From: an uncultured Collinsella sp.
Lineage (GTDB): Bacteria > Actinomycetota > Coriobacteriia > Coriobacteriales > Coriobacteriaceae
DNA: 64,000 nucleotides
NCBI GenBank assembly: GCA_934654835.1
Contig: CAKUGY010000008.1
Span: 36,367-100,366, forward strand
Direction of reading: 5' to 3'
Part shown: positions 23,945-33,346 of the stretch, piece after piece
How positions within the stretch are numbered: position 1 is the stretch's first letter
How the letters are laid out: each line of letters starts with the position of its first letter
Notes under the pieces: generated by a model
Databases searched by the model: none
Told to the model about the DNA's origin: nothing
Seen by the model: only the letters and a program-made list of their open reading frames with translations
Program-made: the position numbers and the translations under genes

Positions 23945-24880
23945 TTATGCGTCCTTCATCTTGACGTCGAGGGCGTCGCGCAGACCGTCACCCAGCAGGG
24001 TGAAGGCGAGCACCGTCGTAAGAATTGCCAGACCGGGCATGATCATCATCCAGGGGGCGGTCATCAGATACTGCTGACCGTCCTGAATCATCGAGCCCCA
24101 AGAAGGCGTAGGCGGAATAACGCCCATGCCAAGGTAGGACAGAGCGGACTCGGTCAGGATGGCGCCACCGATGTTCATGGTTGCATAGACCACGATGGAG
24201 GCAACGGAATTCGGGAAGATGTGACGCATGACGATACGGGCGTCGGATGCGCCCATAGCGCGAGCCGCATCAACGTAGTCATTCTCTTTGACCGTCAGAA
24301 TTGCCGAGCGGAAGACGCGCGCAATCGAGGGCCAGCCGAGAATGCCGATGGCGATAAAGACGTTCTGGAGGCCACGGCCGATAACGGCGATCATGGCGAC
24401 AACGAACAGCACGTACGGGAACGCCAGGAAGATATCGGCGCAACGCATGATGATCGTATCCCAGATGCCGCCGTAGAAACCGGCGAGGGCACCCATGACC
24501 AGACCGATGACCGTCGAGATGGCGGTTGCCATAATACCGACGGAAAGCGAGACGCGGGCACCGTAGATAACACGGACCAGAATGTCACGGCCGAGGGCGT
24601 CGGTGCCAAACGGATGCTCGGCACACGGAGCCAAAAGTGCCGTCTCGGCCATCGTGGTCGAGTCGGATGCCGTCGGAGAGCCGAGCCAAGGCTGAGCCCA
24701 CAGGTCGGCAGTCAAAGCGATCAGGACGACGATGACAATCCAGCAGACGCCGATGACGGCGAGCTTGTTCTTACGAAGACGCTTAAAAGCGTCGCCCCAC
24801 AGCGTGCGGGACTTGGCGGGAGCAGATGCGGCCTTGGTGGCGGTAGCCTGCTCCTGAGACTGAGAATCAGTTTCCTGCAT
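23945..24880 (-). CDS. oppC: Oligopeptide ABC transporter permease
   Basis: A 311-residue inner-membrane permease. An N-terminal Ala/Gln-rich cytoplasmic tail is followed by a first membrane helix (LAVIGVCWIVIVVLIAL), then the OppC signature FGTDALGRDI and five more helices. The EAA loop that contacts the ATPases is seen as DAARAMGASDARI. It pairs with OppB. It sits 14 nt downstream of oppB within the operon. Confidence 0.92.
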   Translation of the reverse strand: MQETDSQSQEQATATKAASAPAKSRTLWGDAFKRLRKNKLAVIGVCWIVIVVLIALTADLWAQPWLGSPTASDSTTMAETALLAPCAEHPFGTDALGRDILVRVIYGARVSLSVGIMATAISTVIGLVMGALAGFYGGIWDTIIMRCADIFLAFPYVLFVVAMIAVIGRGLQNVFIAIGILGWPSIARVFRSAILTVKENDYVDAARAMGASDARIVMRHIFPNSVASIVVYATMNIGGAILTESALSYLGMGVIPPTPSWGSMIQDGQQYLMTAPWMMIMPGLAILTTVLAFTLLGDGLRDALDVKMKDA

Positions 24881-24894
24881 AAGACGTACCTCCC

Positions 24895-25932
24895 TTAGGC
24901 CTTATCCGACGGACCGCCAAGGCGGATGCGCGGGTCGAGGAATGCATAGCTGATGTCGACGAGCAGGTTAATAACCATAACGACGACGACGACGAGCGTA
25001 ACGCCGCCCATAACGACAGGCCAGTCACGCATGCTGATAGCACGGTAAATCTCATAGCCGATGCCGGGCCAGTTAAAGACTGTCTCGGTCAGGATGGCAC
25101 CCGAGAGCATAGCGCCAAAGTCGACACCAATATAGGTAACGACAGGGATGAGTGCATTCTTTAGCGCATGCTTGACAATGATCGCGCGATTGGAGAGACC
25201 CTTGGCCTTTGCCGTACGGATGTAATCCTGGTTCATGACGTCGAGCAGCTGCGAGCGCATGATGCGGGCAGCATAAGCGGTCGAAACCGAAGCCAGCGTG
25301 ATAGTCGGGAGCACATAGTGCATCCAGTCCTGATACTGCGAGCTGGCGCCGCCGGCACCCGAGATCGGCATGGAGAATGCGCCGCCGGTGAGGTCCTTGA
25401 GGACGACACCAAAGAACAGCTGCAACAGCATACCGAGCCAGAAGGCAGGAACGGCAACGAGGATCGACGTGGTGAGCGTTACCAAAATATCCCAGAAGGA
25501 GTAGCGCTTAACCGCCGAAATGATACCCGCACCGATACCCATAACCGCCTCGAGCACAATAGCGCACGCGGCGAGTTTGACCGTGTACGGATACTTCTGG
25601 GCAAAGATTTCCGTAACCGGCAGCTTGCGCTGGTACGAATTGCCCAAATCGCCATGAAGCAGACCGTTCATGTAATACAAATAACGGTCCACGAGCGACG
25701 TCTGAACGGGATCGCCGTTCTCGTCAAGGATTGCGTTGCCATCCTCGTCCGTCTGGACCAGGTGGTAGCGAACGCGAAGCTGAAGCTCTACCTCAGGGGA
25801 CAGAGCCTTGTCTCCACCGATCAGCTTGATCGGATCTCCCGGCACGATATTCTGGAGGGCGAACAGAATCAGCGTAACGCCCAAAAATACCGGGATGAAC
25901 TGAAGCACACGTTTAACGATGTACTTACCCAT
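24895..25932 (-). CDS. oppB: Oligopeptide ABC transporter permease
   Basis: A 345-residue permease with an N-terminal helix (VLQFIPVFLGVTLILFAL), the large external loop typical of OppB, and five further helices. The EAA loop reads RTAKAKGLSNRAIIVKHAL. It starts with MGKYIVKRVLQF, the standard OppB beginning. It lies 157 bp downstream of the binding-protein gene; a stem-loop in that gap may keep its level below that of OppA. Confidence 0.92.
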   Translation of the reverse strand: MGKYIVKRVLQFIPVFLGVTLILFALQNIVPGDPIKLIGGDKALSPEVELQLRVRYHLVQTDEDGNAILDENGDPVQTSLVDRYLYYMNGLLHGDLGNSYQRKLPVTEIFAQKYPYTVKLAACAIVLEAVMGIGAGIISAVKRYSFWDILVTLTTSILVAVPAFWLGMLLQLFFGVVLKDLTGGAFSMPISGAGGASSQYQDWMHYVLPTITLASVSTAYAARIMRSQLLDVMNQDYIRTAKAKGLSNRAIIVKHALKNALIPVVTYIGVDFGAMLSGAILTETVFNWPGIGYEIYRAISMRDWPVVMGGVTLVVVVVMVINLLVDISYAFLDPRIRLGGPSDKA

Positions 25933-25963
25933 ACCACTCCCCTATCTAGGGATTAACCTAAAT

Positions 25964-25991
25964 GGGATGCCGATCGCCAGACCGGCATCCC
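25964..25991 (-). terminator. Stem-loop between oppA and oppB
   Basis: 9-bp perfect stem GGGATGCCG with a 10-nt loop and no T tract. It could protect the oppA message or act as a partial terminator, as is common after binding-protein genes. Confidence 0.5.
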
Positions 25992-26089
25992 AAAATTACC
26001 ATCAGCCAGTTTACCCCAGGTTAGGGAGAACTGTATGTTTCCCATGAGGTCTACGTAAAAACTTGACCCTCATGGAAGCTGCAAAACTC

Positions 26090-27766
26090 TTAGGCGAGCT
26101 CGGCGGTACCCAGATCGGCGTGCTTCTGCGGATCAACGTAGAGGTACTTGACGCGGTCGGAGCCAACGATGGTGTGCGTGTAGAACATCACCGGGATGAC
26201 CGGGCAGTCGGCGGCGACCATAGCGTCGGCCTCCTGCATCTTAGCGACGCGCTCTTCGTCGTCAACCGTGGTGCGAGCCTCGTCGACCTTGGCGTCGAAC
26301 TCGGGGTTGCTGTAACCGGAGCGGTTGTCGCCACCCAGGGAGTCGGAGTGGAACAGCGGATACAGGAAGTTATCCATGATCGGGTAGTCGGCAATCCAGC
26401 CCAGACGACCGAACTGATAGTCGAAGTTCTGGTACTGCTCGAGCAGGGCAGACCACTCGGGGGTATCGGAAGTCGCGGTAACGCCAACCTTGGCGAGGTC
26501 GCCGATGATGGACTCCATGATCTCCTTGTGACCACCATCCTGGTTGTAGGAAAGGGTCACGTTAATGCCACGGTCACCGTTGGCATCGGCAGGAGCAACC
26601 TTATCGAGGTACTCGTTAGCCTTGTCGACGTCGTAGGCGCAGAACTCCCATGCGCCCTCCTTGTAGCCATCGATGCCCGGAGGAACAATGCCGTCGGCGG
26701 GGGTACGGGTACCCTTGAAGATGGTCTTGCAGATAGCCTCACGGTTGATGGCCAGGGAGATGCCCCTACGCAGGTCGGCGTTGTTGAACGGCTCGGCCGT
26801 ATTGTTGCAGGTCAGGTAGTAGGTGGAAGGCTCGGCGCCGAGCAGCATGCGCTCGCCGTCGCCCATGGTGTAGCCGTCCTTGGACACGCCACGATCCTTC
26901 TTGGCAGCATCGATCTGAGCAACGGGAACGTCGCAGACATCGAGGTTACCGGCCTGGAACTCCTTGTAAGCGGTCTCCATATCCTTGATGACCTGGAAGT
27001 GGATGCCATCGATCTTGGCCTTATCGCCATAGTAATCGTCGAACTTCTTGAGGTTGATCTCCTGACCATCCTCCCACTTGCCGTCCATCATGAACGGGCC
27101 GTTACCAATCGGCGCAAGATAGAAGCTCTTGGCATCGGACTCGGCGCACTCGGGAACCGGGGCCAGAGCCGGGTGAGAGGCGACGAAGGGGAAGTCGGCG
27201 TAAGCGGAAGTCAGCTTGACGACGAGGGTCTCATCGTCGGGGCAAGTAACACCGCTGAGCTCGGTAGCGTTACCGGCAAGCAGGTCGTCATAGCCCTCGA
27301 CCATGGAAAGGTGATAGGAGACCTCGGAAGGGCCGTACTCGGTAGCGATGGCCGACTTGGTGTTGACCAGACGCTCCCAACCGAGCTTGAAGGACTTGGA
27401 GGTAACGTCGTCACCGTTGTGGAACTTGGCCTTCTTGATCTTGAAGGTAAACTCGGTGGCGTCGTCGTTGGCCTCGAAGGACTCGCAAGCCAGCGGAACG
27501 ATCTCGCCCTTCTCGGCGTCATAAGAGGTCAGAGCGTCAAAGAGCTGGTACTCGACCTGAGTGCCCTGGTCCTCCTGGACATTGTAGGGTTCGATGCAAA
27601 CCGGGTTGTTGATGTAGAAGTTCAGCGTCGAACCGGACTCAGAACCGGAAGCGTCGCCGCCCTTCTTGCCGCATGCGGCAAGAAAAGCCATGGAGCTCGC
27701 AGCGAGGGTGCCGCCAACAAAGGCGCGACGACCCATAACGGGCTGGTGGAACATAGAATCAGCCAT
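26090..27766 (-). CDS. oppA: Oligopeptide-binding lipoprotein
   Basis: A 558-residue extracellular binding protein of the peptide (SBP family 5) class. The signal region has a twin arginine (GRRAFVGG, R13-R14) and a lipobox FLAAC with C32 as the lipid-modified cysteine. After the linker the family fold begins (TLNFYINNPVCIEPYN). It captures peptides for OppBCDF. The ATG at 27766 is chosen for AAGGAGG 6 nt upstream. The twin arginine could mean Tat export, though the hydrophobic core also suits Sec. Confidence 0.92.
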   Translation of the reverse strand: MADSMFHQPVMGRRAFVGGTLAASSMAFLAACGKKGGDASGSESGSTLNFYINNPVCIEPYNVQEDQGTQVEYQLFDALTSYDAEKGEIVPLACESFEANDDATEFTFKIKKAKFHNGDDVTSKSFKLGWERLVNTKSAIATEYGPSEVSYHLSMVEGYDDLLAGNATELSGVTCPDDETLVVKLTSAYADFPFVASHPALAPVPECAESDAKSFYLAPIGNGPFMMDGKWEDGQEINLKKFDDYYGDKAKIDGIHFQVIKDMETAYKEFQAGNLDVCDVPVAQIDAAKKDRGVSKDGYTMGDGERMLLGAEPSTYYLTCNNTAEPFNNADLRRGISLAINREAICKTIFKGTRTPADGIVPPGIDGYKEGAWEFCAYDVDKANEYLDKVAPADANGDRGINVTLSYNQDGGHKEIMESIIGDLAKVGVTATSDTPEWSALLEQYQNFDYQFGRLGWIADYPIMDNFLYPLFHSDSLGGDNRSGYSNPEFDAKVDEARTTVDDEERVAKMQEADAMVAADCPVIPVMFYTHTIVGSDRVKYLYVDPQKHADLGTAELA

Positions 27767-27848
27767 GCCATCCTCCTTAAGAGATAGGACAAAAATAGGT
27801 AGACCGGACATATGTCGAGACACCCGATCCAAACCATCAAAACGCGGC

Positions 27849-27860
27849 CCATTGCAATGG
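27849..27860. promoter_or_regulatory. Palindrome upstream of oppA
   Basis: CCATTGCAATGG is a perfect 12-bp palindrome about 80 bp before the oppA start, within the leader or promoter region. It may be a regulator site; no clear -35/-10 pair was found near it. Confidence 0.35.
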
Positions 27861-28010
27861 CTGGTTATGCACTACAGGCCAACGTTTTGCAATACAGTAG
27901 CGCATTTTATGCACAAATTGGGCCTGATTCCGGTCAACGGTCGAGAATTTCTTTAGTTGGGCGCAGTATGTGGGGATATTTTGGCTCCGTTACAAGTATG
28001 TAAACAAATA

Positions 28011-28032
28011 GGGCCCCGCACTTGCGGGACCC
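28011..28032 (-). terminator. Terminator of secG
   Basis: Stem GGG-CCCGC/GCGGG-CCC with one mismatch, followed on the minus strand by TATTTGTTT. It lies 26 nt after the secG stop. Confidence 0.65.
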
Positions 28033-28057
28033 TTTGTAAACACGTATACGCCGATGC

Positions 28058-28312
28058 TTAGTAGCCGACGATGCCCTGCGGGAAGAAGAACATGCACAGG
28101 ACGACGCACACGGCGAAGACGACGGCCATGATCACCGTCAGGCGATCGAGGTTCTGCTCCATGACGCCCGTGGCAGAGCTGGAATTATACAGGGAGCTAG
28201 CGATCATATCCGAAACGCCGGTACCCTTACCGGAGTGCATCAGAACGAGAATCGTCAGCGCCACGGCAGAGACAGCCCAAACGACAAACAGAAGAATCTG
28301 GAACGGACCCAT
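28058..28312 (-). CDS. secG: Preprotein translocase subunit SecG
   Basis: An 84-residue membrane protein with two hydrophobic helices (ILLFVVWAVSAVALTILVLMH and VIMAVVFAVCVVLCMFF) and the SecG loop HSGKGTGVSDM. It assists SecYE in protein export. Ribosome site GGAGCTT is upstream of ATG 28312. Position next to the glycolytic genes follows the common actinobacterial order tpiA-secG, here with gpmI between them. Confidence 0.92.
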   Translation of the reverse strand: MGPFQILLFVVWAVSAVALTILVLMHSGKGTGVSDMIASSLYNSSSATGVMEQNLDRLTVIMAVVFAVCVVLCMFFFPQGIVGY

Positions 28313-28378
28313 AGATAAGCTCCTTAATAGAACAATTCAAACTCCAGTACTGTACCACAACCCCCGGCACTCCCCCAC

Positions 28379-28409
28379 CTGCCATTTAGGGACGGGGTAG
28401 AAATGGCAG
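28379..28409. repeat. Short inverted repeat
   Basis: CTGCCATTT and AAATGGCAG enclose AGGGACGGGGTAG. The 9-bp stem lies between the gpmI terminator and secG; it may be a small REP-like element. Confidence 0.5.
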
Positions 28410-28416
28410 AAATACC

Positions 28417-28450
28417 AAAAAAGGGGGTTGCCCGGATGCGGGCAACCCCC
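28417..28450 (-). terminator. Terminator of the gap-pgk-tpiA-gpmI region
   Basis: 12-bp perfect stem GGGGGTTGCCCG with a 4-nt loop, followed on the minus strand by TTTTTT. It lies 28 nt after the gpmI stop. Confidence 0.93.
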
Positions 28451-28477
28451 TTGCAAGAAAACGCTTGGAGTTTTCTC

Positions 28478-30031
28478 TTAGGCCTCGGTGGCGAGCACGC
28501 GGCCCGTCATCTCGGCGGAAGGCTCCAGACCAGCCATGGTGAGCATGGTCGGGGCGATATCGGAGAGACGGCCGTCCTCGATACCGGTGAGCTGAGCCTT
28601 CTCATCAACGATGATGAACGGCACACGGTTGGTGGTGTGAGCCGTAAACGGATGCTTGGAACCGTCGGAAGCAACGTCAAACATGTGGTCGGCGTTGCCG
28701 TGGTCGGCGGTAATCAGCGCAAAGCCGCCCTTGGCGAGAATCGCCGGGACAACCTTGGACAGGGCATCGTCAACAGCCTCGACGGCCTTGACGGCAGCGT
28801 CGAAGACACCGGTGTGACCGACCATGTCGCAGTTCGCGAAGTTCACGATGTAGAAATCAGCGCGATCCTCGTTGATAGCAGCGACGAGCTTCTCGGTAAC
28901 CTCGGGAGCGCTCATCTCGGGCTGCAGATCATAGGTAGCAACCTTGGGGGAAGCGACGAGCACGCGCTCCTCGCCCTCCTTGGGCTCCTCGATACCGCCG
29001 TTGAGGAAGAACGTCACATGGGCGTACTTCTCAGTCTCGGCGGTGTGCAGCTGCTTCAGGCCGTTGGCGGCGATAACGTCGGCTAGGACGTTCTCGGGGA
29101 ACGTCTTGGGGAAGGCGACCTCGACGTCAAACGTCGGATCGTACTCGGTCATCGTCACAAAGTGCGAGAGCTTGATCTGCTCGCGCTCAAAGCCGTCGAA
29201 CTCCTTGTCCGTGAACGCGCGGGTCATCTGACGGGCGCGATCGGGACGGAAGTTGAAGAAGATGGCCGCGTCGCCCTCGTGGATGCCCTCGTTATGGGCA
29301 GCGAAGGGCTCGACGAACTCGTCGCCGCGCGGATCCTTCTCGTAGTAGGCCTTGATACCGGCAACGGGGTCGGTATCGGCATCGGACGCATTGACCATAA
29401 CGTCGTAGGCGCGCTGGATGCGCTCCCAACGATTGTCGCGGTCCATGGCCCAATAGCGGCCCGAGACGGTTGCGACGCGGGCGTCACAACCAGTCTCCTC
29501 GGAGATCTTGGCCAGGAAGGCGCAGAACTCGCTCATGTAGCCGGCACCGGACTGCGGGTCGACGTCGCGGCCATCCATGAAGGCATGAACGCGAACGGTC
29601 TTGACGCCGCGCTCGGCAGCCATCTTGACCAGAGCCTCGACGTGGTTCATATGAGAATGAACGCCGCCAGGGCTCATAAGGCCCATGAGGTGGAGGGTCT
29701 TGCCGTCAGCCTTGACGTCGTCCATAGCCTTGACGAAGACCTCGTTCTCGGAGATGGAACCGTCCTTGATGGCGTTGTTGATACGCGAAAGCTCCTGGAA
29801 CACGATGCGGCCGGCACCGATGTTGAGGTGACCAACCTCGGAGTTGCCCATCTGGCCATCGGGAAGGCCCACGTCCTCGCCCGAAGCGCCGAGCGTGGTG
29901 TGGGGATACTTCTCGTACAGGCTATCAAGGAAGGGCGTCTTGGCAGCGGCGACGGCGTTCTCGCCATCAGCCGGGGCCAGGCCGCAGCCGTCCATGATGA
30001 TCAGGATTGCAGGAAGATGACGCTGTGCCAT
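28478..30031 (-). CDS. gpmI: 2,3-bisphosphoglycerate-independent phosphoglycerate mutase
   Basis: A 517-residue enzyme of the alkaline-phosphatase superfamily that interconverts 3- and 2-phosphoglycerate in glycolysis. It has the N-terminal metal site (IIMDGCGLAPADGENA) with the nucleophilic serine in MGNSEVGH, and the C-terminal metal site ADHGNADHM. It uses manganese and needs no phosphoglycerate cofactor. It starts 5 nt after tpiA, so it is part of the glycolytic operon. Confidence 0.96.
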   Translation of the reverse strand: MAQRHLPAILIIMDGCGLAPADGENAVAAAKTPFLDSLYEKYPHTTLGASGEDVGLPDGQMGNSEVGHLNIGAGRIVFQELSRINNAIKDGSISENEVFVKAMDDVKADGKTLHLMGLMSPGGVHSHMNHVEALVKMAAERGVKTVRVHAFMDGRDVDPQSGAGYMSEFCAFLAKISEETGCDARVATVSGRYWAMDRDNRWERIQRAYDVMVNASDADTDPVAGIKAYYEKDPRGDEFVEPFAAHNEGIHEGDAAIFFNFRPDRARQMTRAFTDKEFDGFEREQIKLSHFVTMTEYDPTFDVEVAFPKTFPENVLADVIAANGLKQLHTAETEKYAHVTFFLNGGIEEPKEGEERVLVASPKVATYDLQPEMSAPEVTEKLVAAINEDRADFYIVNFANCDMVGHTGVFDAAVKAVEAVDDALSKVVPAILAKGGFALITADHGNADHMFDVASDGSKHPFTAHTTNRVPFIIVDEKAQLTGIEDGRLSDIAPTMLTMAGLEPSAEMTGRVLATEA

Positions 30032-30036
30032 ATGTC

Positions 30037-30804
30037 CTACTCGCCTGCCTTGACGACCATAGAGGCAAAGTCGTCAGCCTTGAGCGAAGCGCCGCCCACG
30101 AGGGCGCCGTCAACGTCGGGCTTGGCGACGAGCTCGGCGATGTTGCCGGGCTTGGCGGAACCGCCATACAGCACGCGGATGCCGTCGGCGAGCTCCTCGC
30201 CGAACATCTCCTTGAGGGTCTCACGGATAGCGCCGCAGACCTCCTGAGCGTCCTCGGCGGTAGCGGTCTTGCCGGTACCGATGGCCCAGATGGGCTCGTA
30301 GGCGACGACAACCTGCTTGGGGCAGGTGATCTCGAGACCCTCGAGACCAGCCTTGACCTGGTTCACGACGTGCTCGACATAGGTGCCGGCCTCGCGGACC
30401 TCAAGGGACTCGCCGCAGCAGAAGACGGGAACAAGACCGGCGGCAACGAGAGCCTTGGCCTTCTTGTTCTGATCCTCGTCGGTCTCGTGGAAGTAGTCAC
30501 GACGCTCGGAGTGACCGATGATGCAGTAGGTGCAGCCAGCGGACTTGAGCATGTCGCAAGAGGACTCACCGGTGTAAGCACCCTTGGCCTCCCAGTACAC
30601 GTTCTGTGCACCGAGGGCGATGGGGGCAGCCTGAATGCGGTCATGAACCGTGGTGATGTCGATGGTCGGAGGGCAGACGAGCACCTCGACGCCAGCCGGA
30701 ACCTCGGGCAGAGCCTGAGCCAGCTCGTCGGCGAGCTTGGCAGCCTCGGCGACGTCGTTGTTCATCTTCCAGTTACCAGCGATAAGAAGGGTGCGATTAG
30801 GCAT
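30037..30804 (-). CDS. tpiA: Triosephosphate isomerase
   Basis: A 255-residue TIM-barrel enzyme that interconverts dihydroxyacetone phosphate and glyceraldehyde 3-phosphate. Active-site lysine is in AGNWKMN, histidine in IIGHSERR and glutamate in VAYEPIWAIGTG. The ATG at 30804 overlaps the pgk stop codon by 8 nt, so translation is coupled. GGAGG lies about 9 nt upstream. Confidence 0.97.
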   Translation of the reverse strand: MPNRTLLIAGNWKMNNDVAEAAKLADELAQALPEVPAGVEVLVCPPTIDITTVHDRIQAAPIALGAQNVYWEAKGAYTGESSCDMLKSAGCTYCIIGHSERRDYFHETDEDQNKKAKALVAAGLVPVFCCGESLEVREAGTYVEHVVNQVKAGLEGLEITCPKQVVVAYEPIWAIGTGKTATAEDAQEVCGAIRETLKEMFGEELADGIRVLYGGSAKPGNIAELVAKPDVDGALVGGASLKADDFASMVVKAGE

Positions 30805-31987
30805 CGAGAAGCGCCTCCACTCCGGGCAGGGCCTTACCCTCGACGAGCTCCATGGAAGCGCCACCACCGGTGGAAATCCAGCTCATCTTGTCGGCCAGGT
30901 TGAACTTGTTGACAGCCGCGACAGAATCGCCACCGCCGATGATCGAGGTGCAGTCGGCCTCGGCGACAGCCTCGGCGATAGCCTGGGTGCCGTGAGCGAA
31001 GTTATCGAACTCGAAGACGCCCATGGGGCCATTCCAGAACACGGTCTTGGCGCCCTTGACGGCCTCGGCGTAGAGCTCCTCGGTCTTGGGGCCGATGTCC
31101 ATGCCCTCACGATCGTCGGGAATAGCGTCGGAAGCGACGACCTCGGGGACAGCGTCCTCGCCAAAGTGATCGGCAACGCGGTTGTCGATGGGGAGCAGGA
31201 TCTTGACGCCCTTCTCCTCGGCCTTCTTGAGCATCTCGCCGGCACGCTCGACCCAGTCCTCTTCCTTGAGGGACTGACCGACGGTCAGGCCCTGAGCCAG
31301 GAAGAAGGTGTAGGCCATGCCGCCACCGATGATCAGGGTGTCAGCGGAGTCGATGAGGTGATCGAGAACACCGATCTTGGAGGAAACCTTGGAACCGCCG
31401 ACGATGGCGACGAAGGGACGCTCGGGCTCAGCGAAGATGCCGGTCAGCGTGTCGACCTCCTTCTCGAGCAGGAAGCCGGCGACGGCAGGCAGGTAAGCGG
31501 CGGGGCCCACGACGGAACCCTGGGCGCGGTGAGCGGTACCGAAGGCGTCGAGAACGAAGACATCGCCGTAGGAAGCGAGGGTCTTGGCGATCTCAGGATC
31601 GTTCTTCTTCTCACGCTTGTCGAAGCGGACGTTCTCGAGAACGAGGACCTTGCCCGGCTCGACAGCGGCGACAGCCTCGGCAGCCTTCTCGCCGTAGGTG
31701 TCGGCGACAAAGGCAACGTCGAGACCGGAGAGCTCGGCGAGCTTCTTGGCGACGGGCTCGAGGGAGAGCTCGGGCTGGAAGCCGGTGCCATCGGGACGGC
31801 CGAGGTGGCTCATGAGGATGACGCGAGCGTTGTGCTCGACGAGGTAGTTGATGGTGGGCAGGGCAGCCTTGATGCGGGTGGTGTCGCCAACGACGCCATC
31901 CTTGATAGGCACGTTGAAGTCAACGCGGACGAGAACGCGCTTGCCGTCGACATCGATGTCGCGGACGGTCTTCTTGGTAAAGGCCAT
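30797..31987 (-). CDS. pgk: Phosphoglycerate kinase
   Basis: A 396-residue glycolytic kinase that makes ATP from 1,3-bisphosphoglycerate. It has the N-terminal substrate motif VDFNVPIKDG and SHLGRPDG, and the nucleotide-binding C-terminal part with IGGGDSVAAV. The start MAFTKKTV at 31987 has an AAAGGT-type ribosome site. It is 140 bp downstream of gap, with a terminator-like hairpin between them. Confidence 0.97.
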   Translation of the reverse strand: MAFTKKTVRDIDVDGKRVLVRVDFNVPIKDGVVGDTTRIKAALPTINYLVEHNARVILMSHLGRPDGTGFQPELSLEPVAKKLAELSGLDVAFVADTYGEKAAEAVAAVEPGKVLVLENVRFDKREKKNDPEIAKTLASYGDVFVLDAFGTAHRAQGSVVGPAAYLPAVAGFLLEKEVDTLTGIFAEPERPFVAIVGGSKVSSKIGVLDHLIDSADTLIIGGGMAYTFFLAQGLTVGQSLKEEDWVERAGEMLKKAEEKGVKILLPIDNRVADHFGEDAVPEVVASDAIPDDREGMDIGPKTEELYAEAVKGAKTVFWNGPMGVFEFDNFAHGTQAIAEAVAEADCTSIIGGGDSVAAVNKFNLADKMSWISTGGGASMELVEGKALPGVEALLDA

Positions 31988-32043
31988 GTTTGCTTCTACC
32001 TTTCGTACGTGTCTGCCTCCCATTACGGCAGACGATTTCTTAT

Positions 32044-32088
32044 AAAAAGGGCGCGACCCTAGGGTGTAAGCCCTATAAGGCCGCGCCC
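32044..32088 (-). terminator. Terminator or attenuator between gap and pgk
   Basis: 7-bp outer stem GGGCGCG with an inner AGGG/CCCT stem, followed on the minus strand by TTTTT. It suggests gap can be transcribed alone, with partial read-through to pgk or a separate pgk promoter. Confidence 0.8.
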
Positions 32089-32127
32089 TTCTTTAGACGC
32101 TCAACGAGCTATTCGCTAAAAGCTAAA

Positions 32128-33153
32128 TTAAGCAACGAACTTCTCGAAGTACTTGATGGTGCGGACCATCTGAGAGGTGTAGGAGTTCTCGTTGTCGTAC
32201 CAAGAGGTGACCTGAACGAGGGTCTGGCCGTTGCCGAGATCAGAGCACATGGTCTGAGTAGCGTCGAAGATGGAGCCGTGGGTCTCGCCGATGATGTCGG
32301 TGGAGACGATGTCATCCTCGTTGTAAGCGAAGGTCTCGGAGATGGTGGCGGCGTAAGCCTTCATAGCGGCGTTGACCTCGTCGACGGTGACCTTCTTGTC
32401 AACGACAGCGTAGAGGTTGGTGAGGGAGCCGGTCGGCGTCGGGACGCGCTGAGCAGCGCCGATGAGCTTACCGTTGAGCTCGGGGAGAACCAGGCCGATA
32501 GCCTTAGCAGCACCGGTGGTGTTGGGGACGATGTTGACGGCGCAGGCGCGGCTACGACGCTTGTTGCCCTTGCGCTGCGGGCCATCGAGCGGCATCTGGT
32601 CGCCGGTCCAGGCGTGAATGGTGGTCATGATGCCGGACACGATGGGAGCGAAGTCGTTCAGACCCTTGGCCATCGGGGCGAGGCAGTTGGTGGTGCAGGA
32701 AGCAGCGGAGATGATGTTGTCCTCAGCGGTCAGCGTCTCATGGTTGACGTTGTACACGATGGTGGGCAGATCGCTGCCGGCCGGAGCGGAGATGACGACC
32801 TTCTTGGCGCCAGCGTTGATGTGGGCCTGAGCCTTAGCCTTGCTGGTGTAGAAGCCGGTGCACTCGAGCACGACGTCGACGTCGAGGTCGCCCCAAGGCA
32901 GGTTGTTGGCGTCGGCCTCCTTGTAGATCTTGATCTCCTTGCCGTCAACGGTGATGGAATCCTCACCAGCGACGACCTCATGATCGCGAGCATAGTTGCC
33001 CTGCGTGGAGTCGTACTTCAGCAGGTAAGCGAGCATATCGGGAGAGGTGAGGTCGTTGATAGCGACGATCTCGGAGCCCTCATGACCGAACATCTGACGG
33101 AAAGCCAGACGACCGATGCGACCGAAGCCGTTAATAGCAACCTTTACTGCCAT
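32128..33153 (-). CDS. gap: Glyceraldehyde-3-phosphate dehydrogenase, type I
   Basis: A 341-residue NAD-dependent glycolytic dehydrogenase. The NAD-binding start is VAINGFGRIGRLAF, and the catalytic cysteine is in SCTTNCLAP. The MAVKVAIN start at 33153 has AAAGGAG 5 nt upstream; the open frame further upstream is not coding. It lies between whiA and pgk, as in many Actinobacteria. Confidence 0.97.
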   Translation of the reverse strand: MAVKVAINGFGRIGRLAFRQMFGHEGSEIVAINDLTSPDMLAYLLKYDSTQGNYARDHEVVAGEDSITVDGKEIKIYKEADANNLPWGDLDVDVVLECTGFYTSKAKAQAHINAGAKKVVISAPAGSDLPTIVYNVNHETLTAEDNIISAASCTTNCLAPMAKGLNDFAPIVSGIMTTIHAWTGDQMPLDGPQRKGNKRRSRACAVNIVPNTTGAAKAIGLVLPELNGKLIGAAQRVPTPTGSLTNLYAVVDKKVTVDEVNAAMKAYAATISETFAYNEDDIVSTDIIGETHGSIFDATQTMCSDLGNGQTLVQVTSWYDNENSYTSQMVRTIKYFEKFVA

Positions 33154-33247
33154 TGTGTCTCCTTTCGTAAGGCCCCCGCAAGCTACAGCGCCCGCCGTTG
33201 AGGCCCACAAACTAACCACTCGCCTAATATACCTTTTTTTTGACTTG

Positions 33248-33271
33248 AATTTCACGAGAATGCTCGAAATT
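33248..33271. promoter_or_regulatory. Inverted repeat upstream of gap
   Basis: AATTTC-AC-GAG and CTC-GAAATT flank a 4-nt centre about 95 bp before the gap start. A -10-like TATATT lies between it and the gene (complement of 33226-33231). GCGTT-AA-AACGC at 33285-33296 is a second small repeat. These may be operator sites for gap. Confidence 0.4.
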
Positions 33272-33346
33272 GAAAATCAAATTTGCGTTAAAACGCTTTA
33301 AAGAATAAAACACCAGTTCAATCCATATATAAGCCAATGCTTTATA

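Noticed and set aside
26063..27787. Plus-strand frame opposite oppA
   Set aside because: Pure antisense of a lipoprotein with signal peptide and lipobox.
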